Below are positions 10,850 to 22,709 of a DNA stretch of 64,000 nucleotides, piece by piece. A program made the translations under genes and the position numbers. Positions within the stretch are counted from its first letter, which is position 1, and every line of letters begins with the position of its first letter. The DNA is from Salvator merianae (taxonomy: Eukaryota; Chordata; Lepidosauria; Squamata; Teiidae): positions 4,817,316 through 4,881,315 of the forward strand of contig QVOM02000053.1 of the NCBI GenBank assembly GCA_003586115.2, in the 5' to 3' direction. Below the pieces are notes generated by a model. It did not search any database. It was not told the DNA's origin and saw only the letters and a list, made by a program, of their open reading frames with translations.

Positions 10850-11870
10850 CAGTCACATAAGTCTGCCAGAGGATTTGGTGAAAAGAACATGGTTGGTGGG
10901 TAGTGGAGGGGAGGGGCTAAATACTAAGCCAATCAATATTTCTGAACCTGTAGCTTAAATGTAAACTGTTTACCAAGAAAGCCATGGAGAATTGAAAAAA
11001 AAAAAAAAAGGATCAATGAGTTTGGTATATGTGATTTGGCCCTTTGAGAGGAAACACAGCAAATAGCTATAGAGAGAGAAATTAACCAAAAACTTCCACG
11101 GGGAGTTGTAGGGAAGGATGAAAAACCAACGGAAAAAAAATAAAAATCTTTGGAAGCATGGAATCTGAGAAAAGGAGAAGGAAGTTAGGTGTAAGAAACT
11201 TTTCCTACTCTATTTCTAAGCACAAGATGATGCACCACTTATAATAGATACCTTGAGGCTTAACAGGATAAGACAAGAATAAAGCTATGCTTTGTGAATA
11301 GACCAGATGCTTAATATTCCAATCATCAAATTTTCTACAACATCAAATTCTGAAACCGTTCATTATGAAGATGTTCACTGGGTTGCTTTTAAAACTTTGG
11401 ATTAATAATCACTTAAGAGCAAAGGCAATGAAAGACAAAGCAGTAAAATAAACTTTTTGCAATTATCAAAAGAAAAATTGCCACCTTTAAAGAAAGAAAG
11501 AAAAAAACCTACTGCAAGAAGTTTAGTCCTGCCACTGCAAAAAAAAAAAAACAACAAAAAAAGATTTTTCAGAAGTTTAATGGGTCCAAACAGAAATATC
11601 CCTAACAGTAATCTGTCAAAGAGCCTGCCAATCATTAACATCAGTCCCTTGAAAAGTTTAGATGCACACAATAAAACAATAGATGTATTCTGAAATTATA
11701 AAACAAAAAACATACCTACCAATACTCAGCAATGCAAGGCAATTCGAGAGGAAAAGAATTTCTACCCCCCTACTCCACAAGAGTACAACAGGATATGTAA
11801 GAGTGAGCTTATATTTATTTCATTACGCTTTCAGTATTACCTAAGTGGAGAACTAAGACTATAGCTCTTT
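10850..11870. other. Unassigned intronic DNA
   Basis: A-rich, with poly(A) runs at 10995 and 11540. No exon or named repeat was recognised. Confidence 0.5.
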
Positions 11871-11873
11871 CTG

Positions 11874-12041
11874 CACTGGGTCTTATTCCAGAGTATATCC
11901 TGGAATAGGGACCTATCACCTACATGCTGGTGCAGACTGCGGCAGGTCCTGCCTAGAACCTGTCATAGTCTGCACTAGCATGTAGATGATAGCCCCCTTT
12001 TCTGGAATATAATCCAGAATGAGTCCCAGTGCAGAAAGGGT
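11874..12041. mobile_element. Foldback DNA element, family 1, copy B (full palindrome)
   Basis: Same architecture as the copy at 10335: left end CTCTTTCTGCACTGGG, right end CCCAGTGCAGAAAGGG, inner arms around TATATCCTGGAATAGGGACC, and centre AGGTCCTGCCTAGAACCT. The TIRs here are the best preserved of the four copies. Confidence 0.87.
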
Positions 12042-12044
12042 CTG

Positions 12045-13910
12045 TATCTCGCCATTCTGAGCCTAACACTTTTGAAAGTTTGTGGGGGAGCAACTCTCTT
12101 AACCAATCTTAGCTTTCCCTTACCCTCTGGGGTCTGTCTTCCAGACAGCAATATCAACCTGATGAACTGGGAGGGGGCCCCTGATGCATCCATTAGGATC
12201 ACAGTCTAGACAGAAACTTTTAAACTCTAGTATTGCACCTATTTTTCCCCCTGGCAGAGTTTAACTTAGCAGGAATCCTTAAAAACCACAAAGGTACTTT
12301 AAAAGGTGACTTTAATGAAGGTGAGCACACTGCATAGGGTACTGCACCACCACACTGGCTATCTCAAGTTGAAAACTGTTGCTATCGACAAGGGGTGACC
12401 AATGTTTTCCCTCCAAATAGTGTGGAGATTCAATCCACATTGTGCCTGACCATTGCCAACAAGAGCAGCAGTTGACTGAATGAAATAAACAATTGTGGCT
12501 ACCTCTGACTTACCATTAGCAGAGCATTTTTCATGTAGGACAGGCTTCATTACCTTGAGCATTTCCTTAAATACCAACCAATTCCTGAACATTGCAACAC
12601 TTTGTTGTGAGTTCCCTTTTACAGGCATATTTGTACAGTTCATTACACATCTTTGGGCCACCAACAGCAGCAATGCACTGACATTTCTTACTCTGAAAGT
12701 ATGGCTTAGACTTCCCTCAGGTTTTTTTCAGGTTCCACTCATAAACCCTCAAATCCCCTTCTTCCCATTTGCAAAAGAAAAGGAAGGGATCAGGGAGAAA
12801 AAAACCCTATATACAGCCCTGAGTATGAGCTACAAAGCTTATTCTTTCACAGTCTGGAAAAGGGAGTTGAAGAATATTTCTTGAGTAATCTGTCTTATAT
12901 TCAGTGAGAGCACAATTATCATGTCTCATGCAGGAGTTCTTTCTAGTTATGCTTCCTGAGATTCATCCAAACAATGATGAAGGCAGCAAACTTGAAATCT
13001 GATGTACATACTGCATGTTAAAAACCCAAAAACGCTGTTCACCTGCACAACATAACTTGGCAACAATTACTCAGATTTGTCAAGACAACCATCACTGTAA
13101 AATAAATGTGGAAGTAAACAGTGGTGACTCCCCAAATGTTGCAGATCAGGAGAATGGCACTGAGAATGTATTCATCTCAGTTGAAATAACTCCATTTCAA
13201 AGGGACAGGGGTATCTTCAAAATTCTGTCAGGACTTCTGCAAACGAAACTTGTGGGCCTCATCCCAAGGAGATGCTACTTTTCTAATTAGGAACCTGAAG
13301 ATTCTCTCTGCTGGTCTAAAAAGCCAGAGAGCAGTTCTGTGCTATGCTCCTTTGCTCAGCTGATTACAGCCTGTGCTCTACAGACACAAATGATCCAATT
13401 ACAATTACATAAACAAAGCATTTTGCTATGCTTAGCCCAAATTGTGGCATTCGGTGCTTAAAGTTATTAGAGATTCTAAATTAGTTTTTAATTCCAAGTT
13501 GCCCCAGTAGACTTCTTCTGGATATAGCTTTTTCCCCCTAATTAGCTGTACTAGCACTACTATTTATTTTAATGTTTCTGCTATGCTCTTTGCAAAGAAC
13601 TTAAAGATATTACTGCAAACATTCTTGCAAACAGAGGATACTTTGTGAAGCATGAAAACAAAAGTTGCAACTGGTTTTCCAAATATTGTAGACAAGTCCA
13701 ACAATGATATTAACATCTAATGGATATATAAAAACAAATTCTGTGTCACTGCTCACAATCAGTAATAAGTTAGTGAATGTATTTTCATTTTTACGAAATC
13801 CACAGACTCCACCTGCCTTCGTCTGTTTATTGATTCAAGTGGTCCATAGTCATCAAGGGAAAGTGGATGAATGTCCAAGTGGCAATGTGAGAATACTGTT
13901 AGACCCCTAC
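12045..13910. other. Unassigned intronic DNA
   Basis: No repeat or exon identified. 13370-13600 is AT-rich with TAATTA-type motifs and no visible repeat; it is treated in the findings as possible conserved DNA. Confidence 0.45.
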
Positions 13911-13911
13911 T

Positions 13912-14122
13912 AGTCACACCTAAGTTTTAATCCAGCTTCAGTCCACTTGTGGATTGAAAGAACACATCAGCAAAGTGGCTAATCATTTTCTTCCCAGATT
14001 ATCTAACCCAAAGGTGGATATTCTGAGTTAGATAATGCTGAAAGAAAACATCTTATTACTTCACTGACATGTTCTCGCAGTCAGAAAGTGGACTGAGACA
14101 GGATTAAAACTTAGGTGTGACT
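13912..14122. mobile_element. Foldback MITE, family 2 (211 bp, near-complete palindrome)
   Basis: The left terminus AGTCACACCTAAGTTTTAAT matches the reverse complement of the right terminus (14103-14122) perfectly over 20 bp. Pairing then continues through CAGTCCACTT and AGTGGACTGA and, with mismatches, through GATTATCTAAC and GTTAGATAATG to the centre near 14015. It has no coding capacity. The flanking bases do not give a clear target-site duplication. Confidence 0.85.
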
Positions 14123-14274
14123 GGGCACCTATACAGATATCTGAATCTTCCACTTGTAGATGTTACAATATTAGTGCCTGCATGTTTCCTGGTACAAAAT
14201 ATCTGCTGAAAATTTACCCTGCTTATTCTGAGTGTTTAAGAAGATGGTACTAATAACAGGAGACAATGAAACTA

Positions 14275-14620
14275 AGGACCTTTCTGCATTTACCTCTTAT
14301 AGTCCGGATCCTGAATAGTAGGGCAGAAACAGAGCGATTCATCCCAAGGCTAGGACAACACCATCTGCACAGCAATGGTGTGTTCCAACTCAGCCTAGTC
14401 CTGCCCCTGAGGGAACCATTTCAGGGGTGCAATAAGGGAGGTGGCTGAAATGGGTCTCCCTGTAAACTGGAACATGGATGTATGAAATTTGTTTAGGATT
14501 AGGCCTTGCTAGCATGTCCACTATTGGTAATCCAGATCAGGGGTCTCCTGATCTACATCACGCTCCACCCTGTGCAGACACTATTCCATTATCACCAGTC
14601 TATCACTGAAAAGGGTCCCT
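14275..14620. mobile_element. Foldback-related element, family 3, copy 1
   Basis: It starts AGGACCTTTCTGCAT, the same terminal motif as family 1, but the interior differs and is shared with the segment at 34.1-34.5 kb. It has an internal hairpin (GGGAACCATTTCAG and CTGAAATGGGTCTCCC), then CCAGATCAGGGGTCTCCTG. The right end is not well defined. Confidence 0.55.
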
Positions 14621-14744
14621 CATGGGTGCCCACTCCTTTAACTGATGATGGTAGTGGCAAAGCCAAGAAGCCCTCATTGGCAGATCTTTAAAGGATGGGC
14701 AATGTCTATAAATGACTAGGGTGCCGGATATCTAAAGATTAATA

Positions 14745-14905
14745 TTAAGATAAGACCTTGAATTGGACTTGGTAGCAAATAAGTAGCCAATGCAGGTTTT
14801 TTGTGGATCCAGACAATGTGCATCCAGACAGCAGTACCAGACAGCACACTTGCTGTTGCCAAATCTGACTCCTCCACACTCTGTGATCAAGGCAACTCCA
14901 TAACA
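14745..14905 (+). repeat. Common squamate interspersed repeat fragment
   Basis: The string CCTTGAATTGGACTTGGTAG, then AGCCAATGCAGG, then GTACCAGACAGCACACTTGC, then AAGGCAACTCCAT matches a very widespread squamate repeat remembered as CTTGAATTGTGCCCGGAA, CAGCCAATGCAG, ACCAGACAGCAACCTTGC and AAGGGCAACCCCAT. I cannot name its class with confidence; it is possibly LINE-derived. Confidence 0.55.
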
Positions 14906-14909
14906 GACA

Positions 14910-16990
14910 TAATAGTTTGCCAAACATAATAGTTTGCCAAAAAAAATAATAAATAGGGCGCTGTGATGTTTGCCTTCTTAGAGATGTCTTATAGCATTGC
15001 TAAAAGGGAAAAGGCCAGGGATTTGAGCACCCGTATACGCCCAAAGCCAGTTTATCTGGACGGTAAGATTTAACTACCTATCTTAGTATTTGTGAAAGCA
15101 AATTTGTGAAATACAAATCAAAGCTCTCTAGTCTAGAAACGAGGGAAAAAATAATCTGCTGTCTTTTATGCAGAGAAAATAGATAGACCAGTAGGAGACA
15201 AATTTCTTTGTAGAACAGTTTTTCTTGCTTTACATTTCAAACTCAACCTTCCTAAGGACGGACTTTAACACCAAGAAAAGACAATGTAAGTGGTGAATCT
15301 GAGTTGTTGAACTGCAACAATGTCAAAAATTGCAGTTCCAAAATGCTTGAATCCGTTTATTGCAGTAATTGCCATATTTTATAGTAACAAAATGAAATAA
15401 TTTGAAGATTTGTTTAATTAATTCATTTGCAGCTAAGGAATTAGAAAGAAGATTCAAGCACAAGACTTCTCGTGGTTCATCCACAGTTCAGAATAAAGGC
15501 TCCAATCCTTGTTGTTATATTCTGGCTCCAAGGTTCATAATTTGAAAATTGACTTTGGGGACTTTTCCCTTGGTCTATTAAAATGATTCATGTTGCATTC
15601 AACATAAATTGTGCATACACAGAGGAGGGTTTTGTTCACATATTCACAGCATAATAACTAAAGTGAATTTTGTACGAGCTGCAGTTTGTGGCAGGGATGG
15701 AGTACCATTTGTCTTAATTTTTCTCCAGCATTACATTAGGGCAAGTGCATTTACATTTCCAGGTATTGCTAAACTTTACTCCTGCTGTAAAAGGAAAAAA
15801 ACAGAATCAAATCTGCATGTTTATGTGATGTAACATCAAGTAATGCTTTTTTACTGTCTCAAAGTACACATGGATTTATTTCCAATTTATTTCTTCTATA
15901 CAAAAGCAACTGTAAAGGGTATAAAATATTTACTGCACATGAATCATACCATATCCTAAATTAAAAAGATAACCACAGAATCTTTTGCCTTTACAAAATA
16001 ATAATAAAAAAAGACAGTCATACATTGTAAGTATCTCTGTCTCTCAGAACTGAAAGTGTAGGGAAAGTCTAGGAAAGCAAAATTGGTTTTAAAAAGCAAA
16101 GAAACTTTAGAATACATTGATACATGGTGTACAAATGAACAAATAAGAATTTGAGAGTTCTCACATGTAACATTTATTTGGGAAAAATCACGTAGCTTGA
16201 AAAACCTACAGGAATTAAAAAAAATTAATGGAAGGAAAATTGTGTTTTCAGCACCCACCTAATTTTTTTCTGGATTTTTTTTTCCAGCTAGCAAGCTTTT
16301 CTATGTAAAAGTAAAGCAAACAATCGAACAAAAACATTTATTTTATAAGAGGCTAAACGACACAAAAAGGCATAGAAAACTTGGGATCAAAGTTCTCTAT
16401 AGCCCCGATTTCTCAGTTTAGAAATGAATATAGTATCATACTACCCACCTGTACTGCAGAAATTCTAAATAAAAGAATCTACACATTAAGAAGTTTTAGA
16501 AAATTCAGATAATTGTGAAATTTGAAATGAATTAAAGTTACCACGTTTATGAGTCATCTACACTTTTCACAGATTTTTAGAGTGAACTTCTAGAGAGACA
16601 GTCATTTTAACCTCTTGTACAGAGAGAAAAGAGGTGGAAAAGAACAAACTCTAATTGTCGTTCCTGTTTCCTTAGCAGTTCCATTGTGTACAGTTTGATG
16701 AATCAACAAGCACATGGTGCAAGCTATTATTTTGCACTACAGAGCAATTAAAACAATCAGTTGATTAAACCACATCAGCTGGCAAGGTGCTACTCCTGAA
16801 TCTACTGTCTCCCAAATTTGCAGCGGTTGGGACTAAGAAAATATAGGATGGGATATCAAGCCACCTTAGGCACGGGGCACAATCATACAGGGCATTTGGA
16901 GGCACTCATTTTCAAAGGAGGATAAGAGTTAATTTTTTACTTGCACTTTCAGCTTCCTTCAATCTATTTGAGAGCAAAAGTTCCTGATGC
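14910..16990. other. Unassigned intronic DNA
   Basis: AT-rich sequence with no recognised exon or transposon. Short open frames lack domains. Confidence 0.5.
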
Positions 16991-16995
16991 CAGCA

Positions 16996-17755
16996 AGGAT
17001 GAAGGGTTTAGAACACCTTCCTTATGAAATCAGGCTGCAACGTCTTGGCTTCTTCAGCCTTGAGGAGGAAACCTGACTGAAATATATAAAATCATGCACA
17101 GTATGGATCAGGTGGATAGAGAAAAAATATTTCTCTATCACACAACACTAGGACCAGGGGATACTCTATGAAGCTGATGGGTAGGAGAGTTAGGACTGAC
17201 AAGAGGAAGTATTTTTTCACCCAGAGGTTCATCAGTCTATGGAATTTACTACCGGAAGAGGCGGTAACAGCAATTAGCCTGGGTAGCTTTACGAGTGGAT
17301 TGGACAGATTCATGGAGGTCAGGTGTATCAATGGCTATTAGAATGGATGCTCAGGTACTGGCTCCAGGAGACAGAATGTCTGTAAAACCCATTTGCAGGG
17401 AGTCGAGACCAGGTGAAGGTTTTACCTTTGTCTTCTGCTTGAGATGTCCGGAAGCAATTGGTGGGCGATGGTGTGAGACAGGATGCTGGACTAGATCAGC
17501 TGGGGCCTGATCCAGCAGGGCTTCCCTTAATTCATGGAGGACAGCATGAATGGCTACTAGAATGTATGCCTAAATACCACCTCCAGGTTGGAGAGACACA
17601 CAGGATGCCTCTAAAGGCCATTTGCAGAGAGTTGAAAGCAGGTGAAGGTTTTGCCCTTTTCTTCTGCTGGAGAATGCCCAGGAGCAATTGGTGGGCCACT
17701 GTGTGAAACAGGATGCTGGACTAGATTGGCCAGCAGGGCTCCTCTTATGTTCTTT
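16996..17755 (+). mobile_element. CR1 LINE 3' end with tandemly doubled tail
   Basis: The end of CR1 ORF2 is recognisable in broken frames (reading near HLPYEIRLQRLGFFSLEE and later YGIYYRKR). Then come two consecutive copies of the 3' unit, 17309-17530 and 17531-17755. Each begins TTCATGGAGG and carries GGTGAAGGTTTT, AGCAATTGGTGGGC and GGATGCTGGACTAGAT. The first ends in GATCCAGCAGGGCTTCCCTT, the second in GGCCAGCAGGGCTCCTCTTA and TGTTC. This is the longest CR1 tail in the window. Several stops make it non-functional. Confidence 0.92.
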
Positions 17756-17759
17756 TGTG

Positions 17760-18984
17760 TGTGTGCATGAGTGTGAATGCATATTACTGCTCTGAGACCT
17801 TCATGTGAAAGATGGGACAAAAGTAAAATACATACATAAATGCATATCTCTTTTCTCAAAACACAGCTTCATTTGTACAAGTGATGATTTGAATAATATG
17901 CAATTTGGCTAATTTATACAATATGAAAATAACACTATTCAGATGCGAGGGCAAGGATATGCCAACTCTAGTTGGTAGAGTCTTACTAGAAATCAAAGGA
18001 TGCTAGTTATGAGCCTCCTGAAAATGTGAAAAAAAGGAGCACAACTATGATCTCCTGTTCTGAACAAGCTGATGACAAAACCTTCAACATTGCAATGGCA
18101 TGAAGAAAGCGCAGACAGTGGGAAAACAGAGATTATGAAACACAACCAAAACTCACCCTTAAGAGAAAACCCAGCAAGCAGACTTCTACTTACACAAAAC
18201 ATAGAGTAAAAGATGAGTTATGAGTTAAAATAATAAATATTTCTATTCAGCACCACTAATCCGGTGTTCACTTTGTATACTTACAATATCCTCACCTGGT
18301 TTATGCAATAATAAGACATCAAAAAAAAAAAAATAGTAAAAACAAACACAAATGGTACAATTTGTTAATGAACACTGTACATATTATCATGTACATTTAG
18401 AAGCAATGTTCCATTATGACTTCGCTATGCTAAAATATTGAAATTATTGCTTTTCCAGTTGTCGAATTGGAGCACTTAATGAATCCAATTAAATGGAAAT
18501 ATTGCCTTTTTAGTTGATGATAGTCCATTATCGTCTGTATCTGTTCAGAAAAGGATAGAAATGAATTATTAGAATGACAAATGAGCTAAAGTTACTGCAG
18601 TGATGGAGAGGTGTGATTCCCCTCCACGTAATCTTCAATTAGTGATCTTTGTAAGAGGATGTTTTTCAAAAGAGTAATAGAGAAATAATGAGATCAGAAG
18701 GAGGTCAAATCTGGTCTTCTTCATTTGACAGTTTGATTAATTCATTTCTCTCTTGCAGATCGCTGTAAGGGGCTCCTGTCACCCAATGCCTTTTTCAGGG
18801 GACTCAGATCCAACTGAATGCTTGTATTAGACTTCCATAGCAAAACCCAGTTTTGTTGTTGTTTTGATTTTTTAAAAAGATTTATATTCCAATAGAATAA
18901 CTTGCAAATCCATTCCAGTGCAGACGATCCATCACTCGATCAGAAGAAGTCCATCTGCATTGGGATGTATTCTGGGCACACACT
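17760..18984. other. Unassigned intronic DNA
   Basis: No repeat recognised. 18410-18660 has the look of constrained AT-rich sequence (see findings). Confidence 0.45.
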
Positions 18985-19085
18985 GTTTTTTAATTTAATT
19001 TTATTTATTATTTGCATTTTTATCCTGCCCTATACTTGAAGGTTTCAGGCAGGTTACAACATTAAAACCCAATATAAAATGAATA
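18985..19085 (-). mobile_element. SINE/LINE 3' tail fragment
   Basis: TTATTTATTATTTGCATTTT, then ATCCTGCCC, then GTTTCAGGCAGGTTACAA is the reverse complement of a common squamate SINE-type tail (TTGTAAGCCGCC...GGGCGGGATA followed by AAATAAAT). Only the tail is left. Confidence 0.5.
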
Positions 19086-19104
19086 TGCTAAAAGAATAAC
19101 AGTG

Positions 19105-19212
19105 TCTGAAAATGGGGAGGAAAAGCTGTTTCTTTATTTAGCCAAAGGCCAGGGCGAAGAGGTCCCTATATGTCTGTACTAATATCTTGAATTGGCCTTG
19201 GTAGCAGATTGG
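19105..19212 (+). repeat. Squamate interspersed repeat fragment
   Basis: Contains ATCTTGAATTGGCCTTGGTA and GCAGATTGGCA, the same motif as the fragment at 14745. It is sandwiched between two tail fragments of another family. Confidence 0.4.
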
Positions 19213-19312
19213 CAATTATTTATTTATTTATTTGTATTTTTATTCTGCACGATAACCAAAGGTCTCAGGGCAGATTAAAATAAAATCAATATTAAAAAAA
19301 TAATAATAAATT
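19213..19312 (-). mobile_element. SINE/LINE 3' tail fragment
   Basis: A second copy of the tail type seen at 18985: a TTAT repeat, TTTGTATTTTTATTCTGCAC, then AAAGGTCTCAGGGCAGATTA. The two copies flank the fragment at 19105. Confidence 0.5.
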
Positions 19313-19599
19313 AGCTAAAACAAAACATTGGAGGGACATGCAGTTCCCAGTTGGTGCTAATCTGTGATGGGTTATACATAAATAAATGTGCCAACTTGTT
19401 TCCAGCATGGAACACAATCAGCGATGCATAAAATTCCCAACTGGAGTACCAGCAGGACACTGACCATTCCTTTAACAAAGTTATAATATAGTGTGGCTTA
19501 AGACAGACTTGCATGGTGTAAGAGTTTCACTTTCATAGCCAAAGTTGAGAACCAACAGCTTAAATATTCAACATTCCACCAAGTATATGCCAAACCCTA

Positions 19600-19960
19600 T
19601 TACTATCACTTATTCTGTCCGCACTGTACATTGGCTTATCATTGAAAACAGTCTTGGAGGTACACCTAATGCAAAATGTAATAATCCAGATACTCAAAGG
19701 ACTATTTTGCACTGCCCCAGAACACATTGCATTGAAAGCTGTAAATCTAGAGGGCCATTAAATAGCTAAATCTTCAGAAAGACTACCTGTCTCCTTATCA
19801 CCTGTTGATTTCCTTCCCACATTTGATACGGCAAAGAAGAATCCAAGACAAGGCTTTCTCCACTCTTGCACTTAGGTGGTAGAACTTTCTGCCATTTGCT
19901 GTTAGAATATCCTATTTGAATTGATGAGACCTAGTCCTCCTCTTTGCACTCTGTGTTTGT
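19600..19960 (+). mobile_element. Possible decayed L2-like LINE, ORF2 C-terminal part
   Basis: CACTGTACATTGGCTTATCA resembles the conserved ALHWLP segment of L2-clade ORF2. About 240 bp later AGACAAGGCTTTCTCCACTC, then AGAACTTTCTGCCATTTGCT resembles the following FS...LWNSLP segment in spacing and order. Frames are destroyed. Weak call. Confidence 0.33.
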
Positions 19961-19964
19961 ACTC

Positions 19965-20480
19965 GATTAAGTATCTGAGAACTGTTCATGGAAAATATTG
20001 ACTACCTAGATGGAAAATCGCAGTATGAGTTCTCCCATTTTCCACCTTAGAAGCTTATTACAAATTCACGTTTCCCTCTGTGCTCCCAGTTATGAAAAAG
20101 TGGCACACAGTCAATAGAAGTACCCCAGGAAGAATGAGACTTTGACCAATGCAACGTGCAGTGCGGCACACACAAAAGCAATAAATGTGAATATTATTAA
20201 TAGATGATATTTTATACATCTTGTTTATACCAGTGAAGCCTTTTGCTATTCTCCATATGAATAATATAATAATTATCATCTAATAAGGATGCACAAAGAC
20301 TCAACACTGACTGCTTCTCCCCCCAGCAAAAAAGTAATACCCTGTCCGTACCAGAAATTTCCCTGCCCCAGGAAGTTCAGGGAAAGCAAAACCAATGATG
20401 TCAATGCAAAGGGGGACTTCACACTCTTAATGGCATGACAGATATAAAGCATCCAAACTATCTTGGTGCCACAACCCCAT
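19965..20480. other. Unassigned intronic DNA
   Basis: No feature recognised. Confidence 0.45.
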
Positions 20481-20760
20481 GAAGGAGGAGGAGGAGGAGG
20501 AGGAGGAGGAGGAGGAGGAGGAGGAGTTTGTTTTTATACCCCCCTTTTCTCACCCGGAGGGACTCAAAGCGGCTGACAAACCCTCTGTTCTTCTCCCCAC
20601 AACAGACACCTTTTGAGGCAGGCAGGGTTGTGAGGACTCAACACAGAGCTGTGATGAGCCCACGGTCACCCAGCTGGCTTCATGCAGGAGTTCAGACTCG
20701 AACCGGGAGAGTTTCAGATAAGAGTCTGACGCACTAACCACAAGGCCAAACTGGTTCACT
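20481..20760 (-). mobile_element. tRNA-derived SINE (Sauria-SINE type), near full length
   Basis: On the minus strand it starts ACCAGTTTGGCCTTGTGGTT (pol III A-box region), then CCCGGTTCGAGTCTG (B box), then GCTGGGTGACC. The BovB-like 3' part GCCGCTTTGAGTCCC and GGGGTATAAAAAC follows, ending in a (TCC)n tail that appears on the plus strand as (GGA)n at 20484-20526. The order and length (about 280 bp) match squamate SINEs mobilised by BovB LINEs. Confidence 0.85.
20484..20526. repeat. (GGA)n microsatellite, SINE tail
   Basis: Fourteen GGA/GAG repeats form the expanded 3' tail of the minus-strand SINE. Confidence 0.95.
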
Positions 20761-20764
20761 ATTT

Positions 20765-22625
20765 AGATACTATTAGCTGAACCACGAGAGGACACTGAGT
20801 CAACCTCAAGTCTTTCCTCTGTGGTAACTGTTGCAAGACCCTTCCTCTTCAAGTTGGCACCATTAGTTTTGCTTTCTCTGCACTCCTTGAGTCAGGGAAA
20901 GCTGAATTAAGAAGTACTATTTCGGGAAAAGGGACCTTTGCAAATATTTAACATCTTGGTCGTATAAGCCACTTTAAAAATGAGAGACGCAATAAATCCT
21001 TTAAAAGATTGATTGATTTTCTTTACTGGTCATTGATTCCTCTCTCAATATCTTTATGGCCAGGCGCAAACATAAAAAAGTGAAGGACAAGAAGCGTCCA
21101 AAGAGAATATGAAGTGTAATGAACATAAAAAGTAGGGGCTGGGCAAATTTTAATCTATCTGACCATATGAAGTCCCAACTGAATTTTAAAGTGTTTACAC
21201 ACAGTCTTCTGAGAGGCAATATACTGCCAGAATTGTACCCAAGGCTCTTACATTCATTTGAGTGCGTAAATTCCTGAACTAAATCACAGTAAAGTAATAT
21301 ACTGTTATTGTATTTTCAAATGTACCCTGCAACCACGTTGAACAAACAATGCTTAGTTTACTAGTGTCATTTACGTTCATTAAAAATAAAACAGTCCCGT
21401 CAGGCTATGAATGCTGATTTTTGAGTTGCAAACACTCATATTTCCCAAGTGTAGAAAAAAGGTATAATTTCTTTACTTGGGTGTATTCACTGCTTGGAAC
21501 TTCATACATATTTGGAGAATGAAAACAAAAATAAAATAGAAGATTCTCTATTCTACTTATTAGAAAATAATATGTTTTACTCATTAAAGTCTCAAATATA
21601 AATGCTATAAACCATGAAATTACCTTTGAGCTTTCACTGGAATAACCAGTTCACAAATAAATGATCCATGCAAGCAGAAAAGTGAAGATTAAAATAAGAC
21701 AAAGTTATGCTTTTATTTCAGAAATCAAAGAAAGTAAATCCTTGAATTGCTTATCCACACCAATATAGTTGTAGTAGCAGTAGTACTAGCGGTAGTAATA
21801 GTGCATATAGTTTTTGAAAGTGTAACTATACCAGCAATTTTTGCAGGCACTTTTTCATGAAAGAAACCTCTAGTAAATGCATTTCTAAAACAAGTTATTG
21901 CTACCTAGGTTGGGCTCATTTTATATAGTTTCTCTTCCCTTCCCTCAAATCAATGAAGGCAAGAACTTCTGGAAGTCATTAACATTTTGGAATGAAGCTT
22001 ATTTGAATAATCTTTTCATGAGCCACTGAACAAGTTGGCCCTTGCTTGATTGCTTGATTAATGTGATTTGGATCTTTTGATATGCAATTCCAGGGTTGTT
22101 TTTCTTACATAAATGATATATGTTGAAAGCTACAAGAACAGGGAGTAATGCCTAAAGTTTTATGCTAAAGATGCATTCGTATATTTAATTTTCTGGCACC
22201 CTTTCCCACTGAACTCAAACAGATTTAACTTCTGAAAGTGCAGCTGTATCTGTGATATGATTTCTGATAAAAGAACGCTTGCATCAGTTTTAGGTGCCTA
22301 AGAATAGACATTCTAGTGCATAGAGGCTGTACACTCACTTAAAAAATCCTCAAATATTTCACTTGCCATCTAGAGTACAAATACAGGGAAGTATTTTTTT
22401 TTCTGGGAGTCTCTGTGGATTATTGTATCATTTAGACTGTGCAGTGCTGATATTAAACCAATTATCATGTGCTTTGTCTAACATCCCCCACTACAGGCTG
22501 GGGAAAATATGACCATAATTGCAGCCTTAGTAGTATTCACCTATAAACTTTCTTAGACTCTTATTGGAAAGCCTTCAATTACTAGTGGTTATTTAAAAAA
22601 ACAAAGAGAGAGAGAGAGAACTCAG
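20765..22625. other. Unassigned AT-rich intronic DNA
   Basis: Only a short GTA/TAG triplet-rich patch at 21770-21800 stands out. Confidence 0.5.
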
Positions 22626-22705
22626 TGTATTTATTTATGCATTTATATCCCACTTTTTTTTTTTCTTTTTTCAAAAACCAACATTCTCAGAGGCTGTGCC
22701 AGTGA
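22605..22705 (-). mobile_element. (GA)n patch plus degraded SINE-type tail
   Basis: A (GA)7 run is followed by GTATTTATTTATGCATTTAT, then ATCCCACTTTTTT, which matches the reversed SINE-tail motif (TTTATATCCC) seen elsewhere in the window. The body is not recognisable. Confidence 0.38.
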
Positions 22706-22709
22706 CTTC

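Noticed and set aside
20481..20760. tRNA gene suggested by A and B boxes
   Set aside because: The boxes belong to a SINE with a BovB-type tail and (TCC)n end; no cloverleaf or acceptor stem.
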